Shown: positions 48,463 through 60,196, counted from the stretch's first letter. The stretch: DNA of 64,000 nucleotides from Cerrena zonata (GCA_038087015.1 JASBNA010000017.1:682001-746000); one strand, 5' to 3'. The notes: a model not told the origin generated them from the sequence alone. Translations and numbers: made by a program.

Positions 48463-50561
48463 GCCGAAAGCAACTAGTACACGAAATAAGCCTGACGTAA
48501 GGTCATGGATGTAAGTGGCTGAGAACGAACGTCGATATCAAATCGGGCTGACCTTCGAGTTATAGTCCAACCAGGATACAACCGAAGAGAGCCTGCAACT
48601 GCAAGAGATCTGCTGATACTATCGACCCGAGTTCTTTGTATGTTATTCACCTCGTGAATTTGTGCAGAGTGTTAAGATATTGAATGATAGGCCCCCTTCG
48701 AAACGTATCCGTACGGAGGCTGTGGTTGATCCAACTGCAAAGAAGACTATGTGAGTACTAGATGTATGTGCTCAAACAAGAACGAGTTCTAACTAGAGCG
48801 ATCAGAGGTCGCCCTAAACGAAACCTTCCCCCAAACAAAAACACAATTCAACCAAGGATACAAGTCGCAATAAACGGTACGCTTTATGTGACCTTGACAT
48901 TGTCACCAGCTCTCACTCCGAATGAATGTTCAGAGAATGTCAGCCAACTACAAAAGCCAAACGTAAACGTCCAGCTCCCGAGAATGATCTTGGTGATGAT
49001 GAGTACGTTCACAACGTATTTCGTTAATCCGTTTACTAAAATGATTTGTGCTGGTGAAGGTCTCGCCCCGAAAACACGCACCCCATTAAACGCAGGCGAC
49101 TCGATCAGCCAGTCAAGACACCGTCTCCGATCCCTGATACCAAACCTCCGTCATGGCACCTACCTATAGAGTTGCTCTACCAGATATACGACTGTCTATG
49201 GGATCATGAACATATGGAGTGCTACTCCACCGCAACTCTTCACTCTTGCGCTCTAACCTGCTCCCGGTGGCGTGCTGCTGTTCGGCCTTATATCTTCCGG
49301 TTCATTACACTGGATACCCCAGAAGTCATCGATAAATTCTCCCAACAAATTCGTGCTACGCCAGAGGTCACACGATGGGTGCGGAAGCTCCGTCTGGAAG
49401 GGAGAAGCCTGCCGTTCGTTGAGGACCCACGATACCACAGGGATGCCGCAGACGACATTGATCAATGGCTCTACGCCTTCCCTGCCAATCTTGATGCTCA
49501 TTTCCCTTGCCTGAGGATCTTGGAACTATTCAACTTCGCCCAAGTCAGCACACGACCTGAAGACCGCGAGGCCTATGCACGTTGGATACCAGAGTTAACG
49601 AAGCTGAAATCTGTCACGACGTTGAATATACTTCGTTGTGAGATGAGCGCCAATAATCTGACTGCTCTTGTCCGTGCTTTGCCCTAGCCTTACAAGAGTT
49701 GACCTCGTGGATGTCGATTTTGCTCACCCGAATCTTGCTGTGCTTCAGGAGGTTCCTGCTAAAGATTCGACGATGGGCCGACAGGTGATCGTACAGTAGA
49801 GGGCACCGATAAAACAACAAAGTACCCCTGTCTTCTATCCATCGCCACTTCTGCAATCATTTCGTATCGACAATTCACACGTCAGCTACGACTTTGACTT
49901 TTCTCGTCTGCGTGAATGGTTTCGCGCAGAGTTACTTGCTGGACATCTGAGATCCTTGGAAGTTTCTGGTGGGGTAGACTCAGACTCCCTTCGTGAGCTG
50001 ATATTTGCCTTAGGCGAGGCTCCTAGTCTATCACATATCAGGTTCCCGTTGGTGCCGATATGGACCCAAGTGAGTGTATTGTTGTTCTCTCAAGTGCGCT
50101 GTATAACCGTGCATGCAGTATCAGAATCAGGAATCGTTCTATCCCGTCTCACCAACCTTACAAGCATCCGCCTGCTTGGTAGCGACTTCGAATGGGGGCA
50201 AGACGAAGAAGTCGATAATATCCGACAGATATTGGACCAACTTAACGCTCCGAAGCTACGGATGATTGCCATTAGCAGTCATTTCGACAAGGAGGAACAG
50301 ATCGACATGATCGCCTCGATTGACCGCTCCCTTGCAGATTCGAAGTTCGACCGGCTAGAGGCCGTTCGGATTGAACTCGATGTTGATTCATCACTTAGGC
50401 GAAAGGTGGAAGAATTGTTTCCGACAACCACTAAACGAGGTATCCTTATAACTGACTTCCACGGTTGGGATATCCAGTATCTCTCATCTGAATCAGGGGC
50501 GGTCAAATTATTCGGAACGCGGGCTAGACGCTTTCTGGTTACAAATGGGGGAAGACTATAG
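48463..50561 (+). pseudogene. NLS-rich F-box gene, copy B (one frameshift)
   Basis: The start MPKATSTRNKPD is followed by several very small exons encoding basic segments (PKRACNCKRSAD, PPSKRIRTEAVV, RGRPKRNLPPN, KAKRKRPAPEND, KRRRLDQPVKTPSP), then the F-box WHLPIELLYQIYDCLWDHEH and LHSCALTCSRWRAAVRPYIF. Repeats such as FPCLRILELFNFAQVSTRPE follow. At 49680-49690 a CCC run puts the frame into a stop; with CC, as in the related copy, it would read on as LTRVDLVDVDFAH. After an intron the last part (LTNLTSIRLLGSDFEWGQDE, FHGWDIQYLSSES) is open to 50561. This could be a real pseudogene or a base-call error. Predicted role is an SCF substrate receptor directed to the nucleus. Confidence 0.62.
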
Positions 50562-51171
50562 AGACATTTGCTTTCCAGTGCTATCACCGTAGAAATACTC
50601 TATTGGTATCTCAGTCACATGCTTCCAGTACTCAGGCAGTTCGAATCGCGGACACCTTGCTTGAACGCTTGGCGCAATGCATGCTTGTCTTCGAACATCA
50701 GTTGACTTTTCGACTACTCGGTGACAATTGTTCGGTACGATTATTGTATACGATGACCATAGGCAGTTTTGAAGTGGTTGATGCTACTTGTGGATCATAC
50801 CTATGTAGTATTAACCTACATGTGCATGTAGAACGAAGCGAAATTACCGACTTTACTTGTTCTTGTGTTCACACCACATGATCTTTTCTCGACTGAACAT
50901 ATTCTTAAACCAACGCTACACTGAGCTTTTATGCCAGCTCCTAGGAATATCTGGATTGCCCACACTTCAAGACTTTGGTATTTTATCATTTACGTTCTGC
51001 TCTTCAAGACTTGCTGCTCGTACCGGGGATCTCTACCTGAGGATGTTAATCAGGTCGTACGAGCCATATCATGTCTCACTCAGGCTACTAGAGTTAGTGC
51101 GACATTCTACTTCGGGAATACCCTTGAGCTCTACGTGTAAGGGCGAGGATATGGACTTCGTCCTCCTGTCC
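50562..51171. other. Spacer and 250-bp piece shared with copy A
   Basis: From about 50920 the sequence matches the minus strand of 40215-39965 (for example the word GGTCGTACGAGCCATATCATG differs little between copies). Translated pieces such as LIRSYEPYHVSLRLL appear in both but no full gene can be assembled. Confidence 0.5.
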
Positions 51172-51650
51172 AATAATCCGAATCAGGAAGACAGGGGTCG
51201 GGCAGTTTTGAAAGTGTTACGATATCGTGTAGATTTAAAGTACTAGGCAGATTTCAGCAAGCTGAGACTGCAGTCAAAAGCTTACGAATGACCGTCCGGT
51301 CAGAAGAGAACCAATTGAGTCGTCTTATAGCTTTTCTTCCATTCCTTGTCACGATTTTAATATGGGTAGTTTGACCCAATACTATATATGCAAAAGTATC
51401 AAAGACATCATACTTACCGCTTCAACAGCATTTTTTCGAGTTCTGTCACCTAGATCTTCGTAGTCTTTTAAAAAGTGTCACGGGCAGGACATGGCGGAAG
51501 AGCCATTGTCTGTCTAACGTCTTGCTAAAGTTGGAGCAGTTACCCATAATGTTCAAGTGGACTGATATATAATTCAAAATTCGACATAATTTCCTTTTAG
51601 AATATAATACAAGCATGATAAGCATAAAACATATGAATGATATGTAAACA
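51172..51650 (+). repeat. Third copy of ZPR1 tail and downstream DNA
   Basis: NPNQEDRGRAV can be read at 51176-51208, then the downstream words seen at 46.15-46.6 kb follow in order to about 51650, where similarity stops at the minisatellite. It looks like the start of a further duplicated unit, now truncated. Confidence 0.72.
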
Positions 51651-51689
51651 CACATTTCAGTCCTTATTGCCCGTTTGGAAAGGGCCGGG

Positions 51690-52510
51690 TGAACCACCGA
51701 AAACCCATTGCGAATGTACTCAGGGGACTCCCCGGGACACCACCGAAAACCCATTCTGAACGGGCCAGGGGAGTCACTTGAGCATCGTGGTATGCCAGGG
51801 GACTTCCCTGGCCAGGTATGCTCTGGGTCAGGGAACTCCTTTGGTCGTGGTAGGTATAATAGTCAGTCGTGCTCAAGGAAGTCCCCTGAGGTCAGGGGAC
51901 TCTCTTGATCGTGATTGACTATCGTTCGCAAGGGAGTTCCCTGACCTCAGGGGACTCCTTTGGTCGTGGTGAGTGGTTTTTCTGGGTTCGTGCTCAAGGA
52001 AGTCCCCTGAGGTCAGGGGACTCTCTTGATCGTGATTGACTATCGTTCGCAGGGGAATTCCCTGACCTCAGGGGACTCCTTTGGTCGTGGTGAGTGGTTT
52101 TTCTGGGTTCGTGCTCAAGGAAGTCCCCTGAGGTCAGGGGACTCTCTTGATCGTGATTGACTATCGTTCGCAGGGGAATTCCCTGACCTCAGGGGACTCC
52201 TTTGGTCGTGGTGGGTGGGTTTTCTGGGCTCGTGCTCAAGGGAGTCCCTTGACATCAGGGGACTCTCTTGATCGTGATTGACTATCGTTCGCAGGGGAAT
52301 TCCCTGACCTCAGGTGAGTCTCTTGACCATGGTGAGTGGTTTTCTCTTCGTGATCATCGTTGATCATTATTCGTGGGGGACTTACCAGATCGCAAGGAAC
52401 TCCTTTGGTCGTGGTAAGTAACACCTAGTGTCTGATTTGCAAGGGAGTCCTGTGAGGTTAGGGACACCTTTGACCGTGATTCGCAGGAGACTCCTTTGAT
52501 GATAGTGAGT
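51690..52510. repeat. Minisatellite, 121-bp units with palindromic halves
   Basis: The word GCTCAAGG recurs at 51871, 51992, 52113 and 52234 (GCTCAAGGG there), exactly 121 bp apart, within nearly identical units; degenerate units flank the core on both sides. Each unit contains TCCCCTGA-GG-TCAGGGGA, a perfect 8-bp inverted repeat with a 2-base spacer, and later a near reverse complement of it (CCCTGACCTCAGGGGA). Each unit is therefore itself two inverted halves able to form hairpins. No coding frame is credible. It lies between the duplicated block and the KDZ element, and may mark the element's edge or a recombination hotspot. Confidence 0.85.
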
Positions 52511-52934
52511 GTAGGGGGTGAACTTGGGTTTTTTCTTTTTTCTTCTTTTTTGTATAAATACTGTACCGTATTGTGGGTATCTGTATGTAGGGTCGGAATA
52601 TCATTTTTTCAATGTTTCACAAAGTTCATTAAAACAACTCGTATATGCTGGAAACCCATATTAGAGCACAAAACAGAACTTTTGCCTTCTGGGAGGTCGA
52701 GGAGAACAAATGTCAAATCACTCAAAATTGTGATTAACAACATTTCAAAACTCGTTGCCGTATGCTATACACTCACTCATGTTGGGAAACTACTTTGAGA
52801 AGTCGCAACTCAAACCGTACCAATTCTTGATCATGTCTGTGATTCGCGACTGGGACAACTATTTACAATGCATCTCGAAAGCAAGAATATATATGTTGAA
52901 AACCAAAAAAATTCCGACTTGATAAGTAATAACG
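52511..52934. other. Left flank of the KDZ element
   Basis: A T-rich stretch (52530-52550) with TATAAATA, then unremarkable DNA. The first TCGCGA of the element-wide series is at 52844. No terminal repeat could be identified because the right end of the element is outside the window. Confidence 0.4.
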
Positions 52935-53623
52935 TTACGGCGAACCGTATGTGTCCATCCCAATGCGCCTGAACCGCTCAAGCATAATGCCTGCAGCATC
53001 AAGGGACTCCTTGATTTTCTCCATAGTATGACATGGTACACGTTGTTCAGGAAACCATTCCTACATAACGTATATAGCATGTTAGACCAGAGGAAAGTGA
53101 AAAGGTATGTACGAACCTGAACTGTGTCCTCCGTGACATCCCACCACTCGGGACGTTGTACTCCCAAAGTTTGTCTCCGGTCATCCCATAACCACCACTC
53201 ATTCAGAGTGAGTAGTTTCCTGTTGACGCGAGGGCGGAATGTTGGTAGTGGAACAAGGGAATCCATATGATCAGGAAAGCGGGACCAGGTGATAATGAAA
53301 GTATCATCGCGAGTACAGTCAAACCAATCAAAGGTTCGAGCAAAAAAGCTACCACCTTGGCAGCCATTGAGCATGAGGGTACCAACCGCATCCTTCATCG
53401 CGGTCTGAAAGAATAGCGAGTCGAGTAATAAACATGCACAGCGATGAAACAAACTTACCACCTCCAAATACAATCCTATACGCCACCGTGCTTTGGAATT
53501 CTCATCGGGAAGTTCTCGGGGGAAAGCATTAACAGCCATACAAATGCGCCAATGGAAGTGCAGAACAGTCGCGCAAAGGTCGACATTGACATTACCATCG
53601 AATAACTGCTCGCCGTTGAACAT
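52935..53623 (-). CDS. KDZ-element accessory protein 1 (paralogue of the gene at 53810-54490)
   Basis: The start at 53623 reads MFNGEQLFDGNVNVDLCATV. Two introns of about 50-60 nt are evident: one after GLYLEV, one after EWWDVTEDTVQ, leading to EWFPEQRVPCHTMEKIKESL and a stop at 52935. Shared blocks with its neighbour are HWRICMAVN, AVGTLMLNGCQGGSFF, FDWFDCTRDDTFIITWSRFP, LNEWWLWDD and RPEWWDV. Length is about 190 residues. The aromatic-rich pattern is unlike any enzyme I know; it has no signal peptide or membrane segment. It is co-oriented with the transposase and dioxygenase genes and lies in the region rich in TCGCGA, so it is probably carried by the same element. Function unknown. Confidence 0.65.
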
Positions 53624-53809
53624 CTGGGAGGCTTGAGAGTGTAGAAGTTGGGGAGGAGGCGAGGGGACAACACTAAGTAACCTCTACATCTGCAAATCGA
53701 TGATCATAAAGTCACTGATCGTGACATGGATGTGACATGACCGCTCGCGAGATGCTCAACAGCGTGATAATGATTCATGATACGAGTATTATATACATGC
53801 ATACGGTCC
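53624..53809. other. Short spacer with TCGCGA
   Basis: 186 bp between the two accessory genes. It contains one TCGCGA (53745-53750) in non-coding DNA. Confidence 0.45.
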
Positions 53810-54490
53810 CTAAAGTTCTTCTTCTGCAAGGGGGAATACAAGTTCTTCGATTCCATCAAGCAACTCATTCATCGACTCCCTAGCCCGCGCGATGTTGTGG
53901 AATGGAACATGAAGCTCAGGTGCCCAATCCTACCGTAACCACACGTTAGTCAGATTTTGTAGATATTTCAGTAGTCGTACCTTTGTGGTATCTCGTGTAA
54001 CATCCCACCACTCTGGACGAGTCACATTTGAGTGGTGAGCCTCCCCATCCCATAACCACCACTTGTTCAAGCGGCGATGAGCATCAGTGAGGAGGTGTAT
54101 GATATGGCGTGGTGCCACGAATGGTTCCATGTGTTCAGGAAGGAGGTGCCAACTTATCGCGAAGCGATCTGGCCTAGTAGTGTCAAACCAGTCAAAATTT
54201 TGCTCAAAAAAAGCTCCTCCACGGCAACCGTTTAACATAAGAGTTGAGATCGCGTCTCTCATGCATGTCTGCCACCGATCGTGAGTCAAAGTCGCGAAGA
54301 ATATAACCAGTAACACAGTGCCTACCACCTCGCGATAGAGTCCTACATGCCATCTCGCAGTGCGCTGATCATTCCAAGGTTGGGTGTGGAACTTGTTCAC
54401 AGCTTGACAGATCCGCGAGTGGAAGAAAAGCACTGGTGCACATAAACCATCGTTCATGTGACCATCAAACAGTTGTATGTCATTGAACAT
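53810..54490 (-). CDS. KDZ-element accessory protein 2
   Basis: The start at 54490 reads MFNDIQLFDGHMNDGLCAPV, closely matching the start of accessory protein 1. Introns fall at the same two places (after GLYREVV and after WWDVTRDTTK), and the last exon gives DWAPELHVPFHNIARARESM...LVFPLAEEEL before the stop at 53810. Conserved blocks: FHSRICQAVN, AISTLMLNGCRGGAFF, FDWFDTTRPDRFAISWHLLP, LNKWWLWDG, RPEWWDVTRD. The two genes are tandem duplicates that have diverged, sharing perhaps half their residues by eye. Both are intact in frame, which suggests selection. The 3' end of the KDZ transposase gene lies only 137 bp upstream. Confidence 0.65.
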
Positions 54491-54627
54491 AGTGTTAATC
54501 CAGAAATGGTTTTACAAGGAGAGTGAGAGAAAGAACGAGGAAGCGGCAAGGTGGTGTGGCAACATAAATACATTTGATCGTGGGATAAACAATATCAAAT
54601 ATGTTACCCCATGTCCTACATACAATA

Positions 54628-57600
54628 TTACGGTCCATTCACTACTCGTAGTGCCCGGTTTGCTTCCCGAGCAAAGTTCCTCCAAGTGTTCGCCTGCCTG
54701 GAGGCATGGCAACTGTGTCCGGGTGTTGTATGCATCGACCGTTTGGTCCATTGCTCAGCTCTGTGAGTGAAGAAACGGTGAGTCCATGTGAGTTCCGATT
54801 GGAGGAGTACCTTCTCCTCTGCCCACCGATCGCGACGAGACTTGGCTCGTAACCAATTTACGCGGAACACTGAACATAATATTTGATTAGACCCAGAAAT
54901 AGATAAATAATGCAGCAAATACATACTTTCGGTAACAAAGACTGGATCGTCAGTCCCCGTGCGTGATGTTGTATGCCAGATCCATGAGAGTTTCTGCTTG
55001 CCCTGACCAGCCTCATTTGAGTTCGCGACAGCAGTGCTTGCGGTAAGGTCCTCGCGTTTCAACAGCTGGAACTGATCAAGGAGGTCGTCACAGGCGCCAA
55101 GCATCACCATAGCCTTCCGTGCCGTGGTATAGATTTTCGCAGCATTGTCGATAGACATTTGAATGGCATGAGCATCACCATAACTACGCAATCGCTTTGC
55201 ATAGTTGGTCGTGGGTGCATTGTTACGAATTCGCGAGCGATAAATAAAGGACTTGTGAGCGATCGCGACTCGCAGGAGATGCAAAGCATCGTTCGCCTGT
55301 CCTTCTCGCAGTTGGAGCTCACAGGATGCGATGCGATGCAAAGGACCAGAGCATTTCTCCTTGCCATATGAGGATGGAAGAGGGAGAGACTGTTGTTCAG
55401 GAAAAGTTGTCTCCACGACCACTGGTACATCAGAGGCATTCATGGTGCTTGGAATCGCCATGTCGTCATCATCGTTGACATCAAACCATTCGTCATCCAG
55501 AGTATTCGAAGGCAGCGTGACAAGTTCACCAAGATATTCTGAACCGCGACGTGTGAATGCATCAAGTCGTGCCTGCAGACGTCTCCGGCGTTCCTGCAGT
55601 GATAGTTGTTGTTCGACAGTTGGCTTTGTCCCGAGCGACCGTACGTGCTTCATCAACTCAATTCTAGGTATCACGAGTTAGATGATACATGATGTCAGAG
55701 GAATCCAAAATACGTACTGTTGCTCTTCTAGTTTAAGACCTAATGATATCCACGCAGCAGACCCAGGCGAGATGTCAGACTGCAATTCAGAGGCCGCGAG
55801 CGTCAGCTGAACATCTGCCTTACCCGGTGCTGATGTTGATATCATGGAAGGTGAGCAATAGGATGTTAAATATGGGTAAATACATACCGGCACCGTCTTT
55901 AACATCCACACTGTCCATTACACTCACATTCGACAGTCGCTCATGCTGCAACTGTTCCTCTTCCAGTGTATATTGGGCAGTCAACTCGGGACCTACCCGT
56001 CGGCACAGCTGCTGAAAATACTCTTCGCTATCTTCGACTTGATCAAGACAGGCCTTCCATTTGCGCATAATACTGGGAACTACAAAGAAAATATCATGAG
56101 TATGAAATTACGTGTGATAAAGGTCACGAGTTGCATATAAAATATCAAACCGCGACCTTGTAACCCAGCAAGGTAAAAAGATACACACCCATACGAACGA
56201 GTTTCCTCCAGTTTGAATCTGCCATATGGGCATCCAAATACTCCTGACGATGAAACCATGACATTGTTCGCGAGCTGCTTGCGGTATGGTTCAATGTGGC
56301 CCACAAGGTCTCTATCACTTCGCCATCTACCTGACCGGCACCTCTGATGAAAGTAGGAGCATATCGCGGATAACATTCCTTGACGTGACCATGAACGTGG
56401 AAAAGACCAATCCCTCTTCGGATAGTGAGAGTGTTTGAGAGAGTGAGGTACGGGAAACACAGGTCTATCCGCTCCAGAAAGTGGACCCAGTATTGACACA
56501 TGATATCGTATAGCATCAGGAGAAGGAGCAGGAAGGGAATGTAGTTGATAGCATTGACAAACGCATAATCCATATAGCGGTATCTTCGAACAGTTTAGAA
56601 ATTAGCAGATGTCCGAGATCAGGCAACACAGCACACACCCTTCCCCCTTCTCGAAATTAATGACAGAGTGAGGATAGAAACATCCATGACGAGCACAAGC
56701 AATGGCACCAATTCCGGTAGCATCAAGATGGGCACGAGTGGCATTCTGGCTCTTTACCGCATCATGCTCGTGACATGTCGATTTCTGATTTTTGGAGGTG
56801 AGATATAATAACATATAAGGATCTTCAAGGACATACATGGGCTTTCGGATGAGGAGCATTTGCAATATACTCATCGAAGTCGCGCTTCCCAACGAAATAT
56901 CCATGACCATCACTCAATGGTACATCGTCTTCAGGATACTTCATCTTGAGATGTTCCTGTTTGAAATTTCCGTCGCCAATGAGAGTTCGCATGAACTTCC
57001 ACCTATAGGAGCCAATTAGCAATATTAATATTATACAAAACATGATATACAACCCACTTTTCACTGTCAGCCTGCCAATCATCGGGAAGATTGATACCAG
57101 GCTGTGGACAGGCTGGGCAAAACAGAGCGAGACCACCACCCGTGACCTTGACATTGGCATCGTGAGCTACACCAGCATTTTGGCGAGCTTTCAGGTTGCG
57201 CCATTCCCTCGCGACTCGCATCAGTTCGCGATATCGGTCAGGCACAAGGTGTGGAAAACAATCATCAGTGAGTCGCTTGAGCTTGCTGTAGTAGCCTTGC
57301 GCAGATGATTTGGTCTGCAAGTTATTCAGATCGTAGTCTTCGAGCACACGAAATGTGAAGACAGTTTGGGGACGTTCATGAGTGACAGGGAATAAACCAA
57401 GGCGAAGAAATTGAACGAATGTGTCTGTGATGGGATTACAAGTGCAAACACGAGTCGGAAGGTGGTGGATGCCCGTAATATCCACGATCGTGACCCACTG
57501 ATGACCCAGTGAATCAAGGCCTTTGGGGTATCGCTGCGAGTGAGCGAGCAGTCCACCAGAATCATGGTTGGCTTGCTCATCATCAGAATCTTCCGCATTA

Positions 57601-58519
57601 TTCGGGTCAGCCAGAGCAGAGAGTGTGTTTTCATCCTCGTCCTCTACTCCATTGGGCGGGGAAATATGGAGAGGATTAATGTCAGGAAATGCGGATGGAC
57701 CGGGTGCAGCATCTTCCGCCGCAGGCGGACCAAAGGTAGGGCGTGGTAAGATATCGTCGGGAGGCAAGGGAATCGACGCTGCATATTGGGGACATAATCC
57801 TCCACCGTGACCAAGGTTGAGTGTTAAACCTGTGAATCGCAGGGAGGATGGAATGAACGCATCGCCATTCCACTTTGCAACTCTGTGAAAAGGTTGCTGC
57901 GAGTGTTGAGTACGACAACACCGTGTGCAAAATGAGGGGTTGCCAAAACAATCGTGACATCGCCAAAGGAGTAGGTCGCGACATACAGAGCATCTCATCG
58001 TAGGTGGAGGAGCTTCATGTTCAGTCATCTCATAGAGAAATGTTGACCTCTGGACCATCCAATCTGTCAAATGAGAGGTTTGTGTCTGCGATTGAAATGA
58101 GTAGGGAAACATCAGATATTGCAAATATTTACCTTTCGCTTGCGTTGCCTAGGTAGAGGCTGGTCAATGTGGAACCCAGAGTGTTCGATTGAAGCCTCCT
58201 CGAATTGTGTGTTATCTACAGGAATAGGTCGTGGCTGTGGTCGCGAGTGTGCTGCTGAAAGAAGGGAATGTACACCACCACGCGCCCCAGGACGGAAGGA
58301 ACCACGAAGGGCACGTCGGATACGTGGGGTATCATAATCAGCAAGATGATGAATGATTTGAGTAGTTGGTCGGTCTCCCGATGTTGCAGACCACTCCTCA
58401 ACAAGGGATGTTCCTCCGGTCGCAACACGACTCGGAATAGCTGTGTTTGGTTTAGGACGTTTGCGCGGATTAGATTGAAAGGCGGGGTCAAGCAGTGGGC
58501 GACGAGTAGGAATAGACAT
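54628..58519 (-). CDS. KDZ-superfamily transposase with CxC cysteine cluster
   Basis: The start at 58519 (MSIPTRRPLLDPAFQSNPRK) opens a basic exon. After an intron near 58130-58085, TQTSHLTDWMVQRSTFLYEM leads to a Cys/His cluster (CSVCRDLLLWRCHDCFGNPS, FCTRCCRTQHSQQPFHRVAK), the CxC2-like zinc module found with KDZ transposases. The linked helical block has CTCNPITDTFVQFLRLGLFP and YYSKLKRLTDDCFPHL, then CPACPQPGINLPDDW. The RNase H-like core includes HLDATGIGAIACARHGCFYP, YDIMCQYWVHFLERI, GLFHVHGHVKECYPRYAPTF and GAGQVDGEVIETLWATLNHT, with the acidic residues expected. The C-terminus is helical (ERRRRLQARLDAFTRRGSEY). KDZ enzymes move DNA by cut-and-paste. Several introns of 50-70 nt separate the parts; exact joins in the middle are approximate. 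Confidence 0.88.
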
Positions 58520-58571
58520 TGCGATTATAGTGATACAGGGTTGCGAGTGCGCTTTATATACGGAATCAGGG

Positions 58572-59914
58572 TCACAAAGAAAATGGATCCCTCGCCATAT
58601 TCACCAACTTCTCTGAACCTGTTTTACCGACCCAACGACGGAAGACCTCCTGTGTCATGCAAGCTGCGGCTCGCACACCACAGTACTGCTGCACATCTGT
58701 CCGTAAGTAGAATGCATGGCTGAATCGTTGCCCATCAGCCTCAGCAACACCATGTCGTATTCCTTTCCCACTAAACCCCACGACAGTGCCAGGGCGGTTA
58801 TGCATCTGAAACCCAAGAGGTTCAAGACAGAGATGTGCCTTCGTATACTGGCCCACCGAGACGAGTATATCATACCAATAGTAGTTACCTTTGGGATCGC
58901 GGTGGAGTGGGGCCTGGCGATTCGCAATAACAGATATCGCTTGGAAGATGGACGGCCAAACATCCAAGACATCTGCAAATCGCGAGTCGCGACGCAGTGC
59001 CAGAACTACCTCCCATTGCATCCGATATTGATCCGGATGCATGATTCGCAGGATTCCTGATATCATAGAGCCAGCATCGAGGAAATCTGACATCCATGCT
59101 TCACCGGCAGAAGTCGTCAAGAAGGGGCTGGTCTTGAGCCCCGACACTTTACCCTGTGGATCGCGAGTCTCAACTAGTCAGCAAGACAAAGTGGTAAAAA
59201 GCAACGAATACCGTACCTGGTGCCCAACCATGAACCATGCTGGTGAGAAATTGAACACTCCATTGATATCTCCAGGTGCCTCTTTTCTGAAAAGCAACCT
59301 GTTCCATCGCCAGGAATCACCCTCGCGACTTCTTTCCAACTCGTATGTGAGTAATTCATGTTGCGACATCGCTCCATCCTCCAGGATTTTCTAACGATTG
59401 TTTGTAAATGATAAACACAAGGTGTAGAATGACTGGCGAACCTGAATTCGCGGTGAGAGTAAATTGGGTAATGCCCAAACCAGGATTCGGCCTTCACTAT
59501 CTACCACTGTTTGTGGCGAGACAATTGTCGTGAGACCATCCCGCCATCGTTTGAATGATGCCGCGAGCTTCGGTTCCTTTTGACCCATCCCATCTCCAAG
59601 ACATCGACGTGTGCATTCGTATACATACTTCTGGTAGTTCCATGCAATAGTCACTGTCACGAGTCGCACTTATCAGGAAGATCGCGATCCATGCAGAACT
59701 TGTCATAAGACATACCTGGATCAAGAAATGCCTTTACAAGGCTCTCTACAACGGAATCGCACTCCGTGACCATCTCAGCTGACAGATGGTCTGGACGTAG
59801 CGGGTGCCCGTCTGATCCCTTGCAAGTGCGAGTCGCGAGTGTATGAGTAAACAGTGACAACATATATGAGGTAGTTGCATGCATTCGGTCAAATCCTGAT
59901 AATGTAGTGGCCAT
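58572..59914 (-). CDS. TET/JBP-family 2-oxoglutarate Fe(II) dioxygenase (KDZ-linked)
   Basis: Four exons join in frame from ATG 59914 (MATTLSGFDRMHATTSYMLS), through WNYQKYVYECTRRCLGDGMG and FSPAWFMVGHQ, to the catalytic exon. There NRQAPLHRDPKGNYYWYDIL supplies the H-x-D iron ligands, the distal His is in SGKGIRHGVAEADG, and the 2-oxoglutarate-binding Arg is in FSHAFYLRTDVQQYCG. This spacing and the beta-strand text LVSVGQY...LEPLGFQ fit TET/JBP enzymes, which oxidise 5-methylcytosine or thymine in DNA. In mushrooms such genes are known to be spread with KDZ transposons, and here the transposase gene begins just beyond its 3' end on the same strand. The enzyme looks active. The N-terminus could extend further upstream. 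Confidence 0.85.
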
Positions 59915-60196
59915 ATGGACGGAATGGAGTAGGAAGAAGAGCTCGTAATGTGGTTACCACGACACCAGGATGTCGCGAGTGTGCGATCCACATGGTTGAT
60001 GTTGATCGATAGCACCAAAAATAGATACGACCTCTACCTAGAACCGTCGTAGCATGTGGTGCAAGGTCATCTTATCATTGAAGCAGCATTCTATTTCCAG
60101 TATTCTGCCAACAAGTGACAACTGGCGAATTATGGTTCGCGGGCCCCTATTTAAGTGCAGTCGACATCAAGCTGAGTCGCGATCATATCTCAGAGT
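59915..60196. promoter_or_regulatory. Divergent promoter inside the KDZ element
   Basis: A 282-bp spacer between the dioxygenase (-) and the long accessory gene (+). It contains TCGCGA twice (about 59974 and 60177). No TATA box is obvious. Confidence 0.45.

Larger units (their letters stand above)
46104..51235 (+). repeat. Segmental duplication, copy B
   Basis: From the last codons of ZPR1 the DNA corresponds, in inverted order, to copy A at 35.7-40.2 kb: downstream spacer, C2H2 gene (-), divergent promoter, F-box gene (+), then the 250-bp piece and ZPR1-tail relic. Similarity is visible at protein, intron and spacer level. Boundaries are approximate. Confidence 0.72.

Noticed and set aside
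51690..52510. CRISPR array
   Set aside because: The repeat unit is 121 bp with no unique spacers, no cas genes, and the genome is eukaryotic.
52535..52552. Retroelement poly-A/T tail
   Set aside because: A T-rich run is present but no reverse transcriptase, LTR or target duplication was found beside it.
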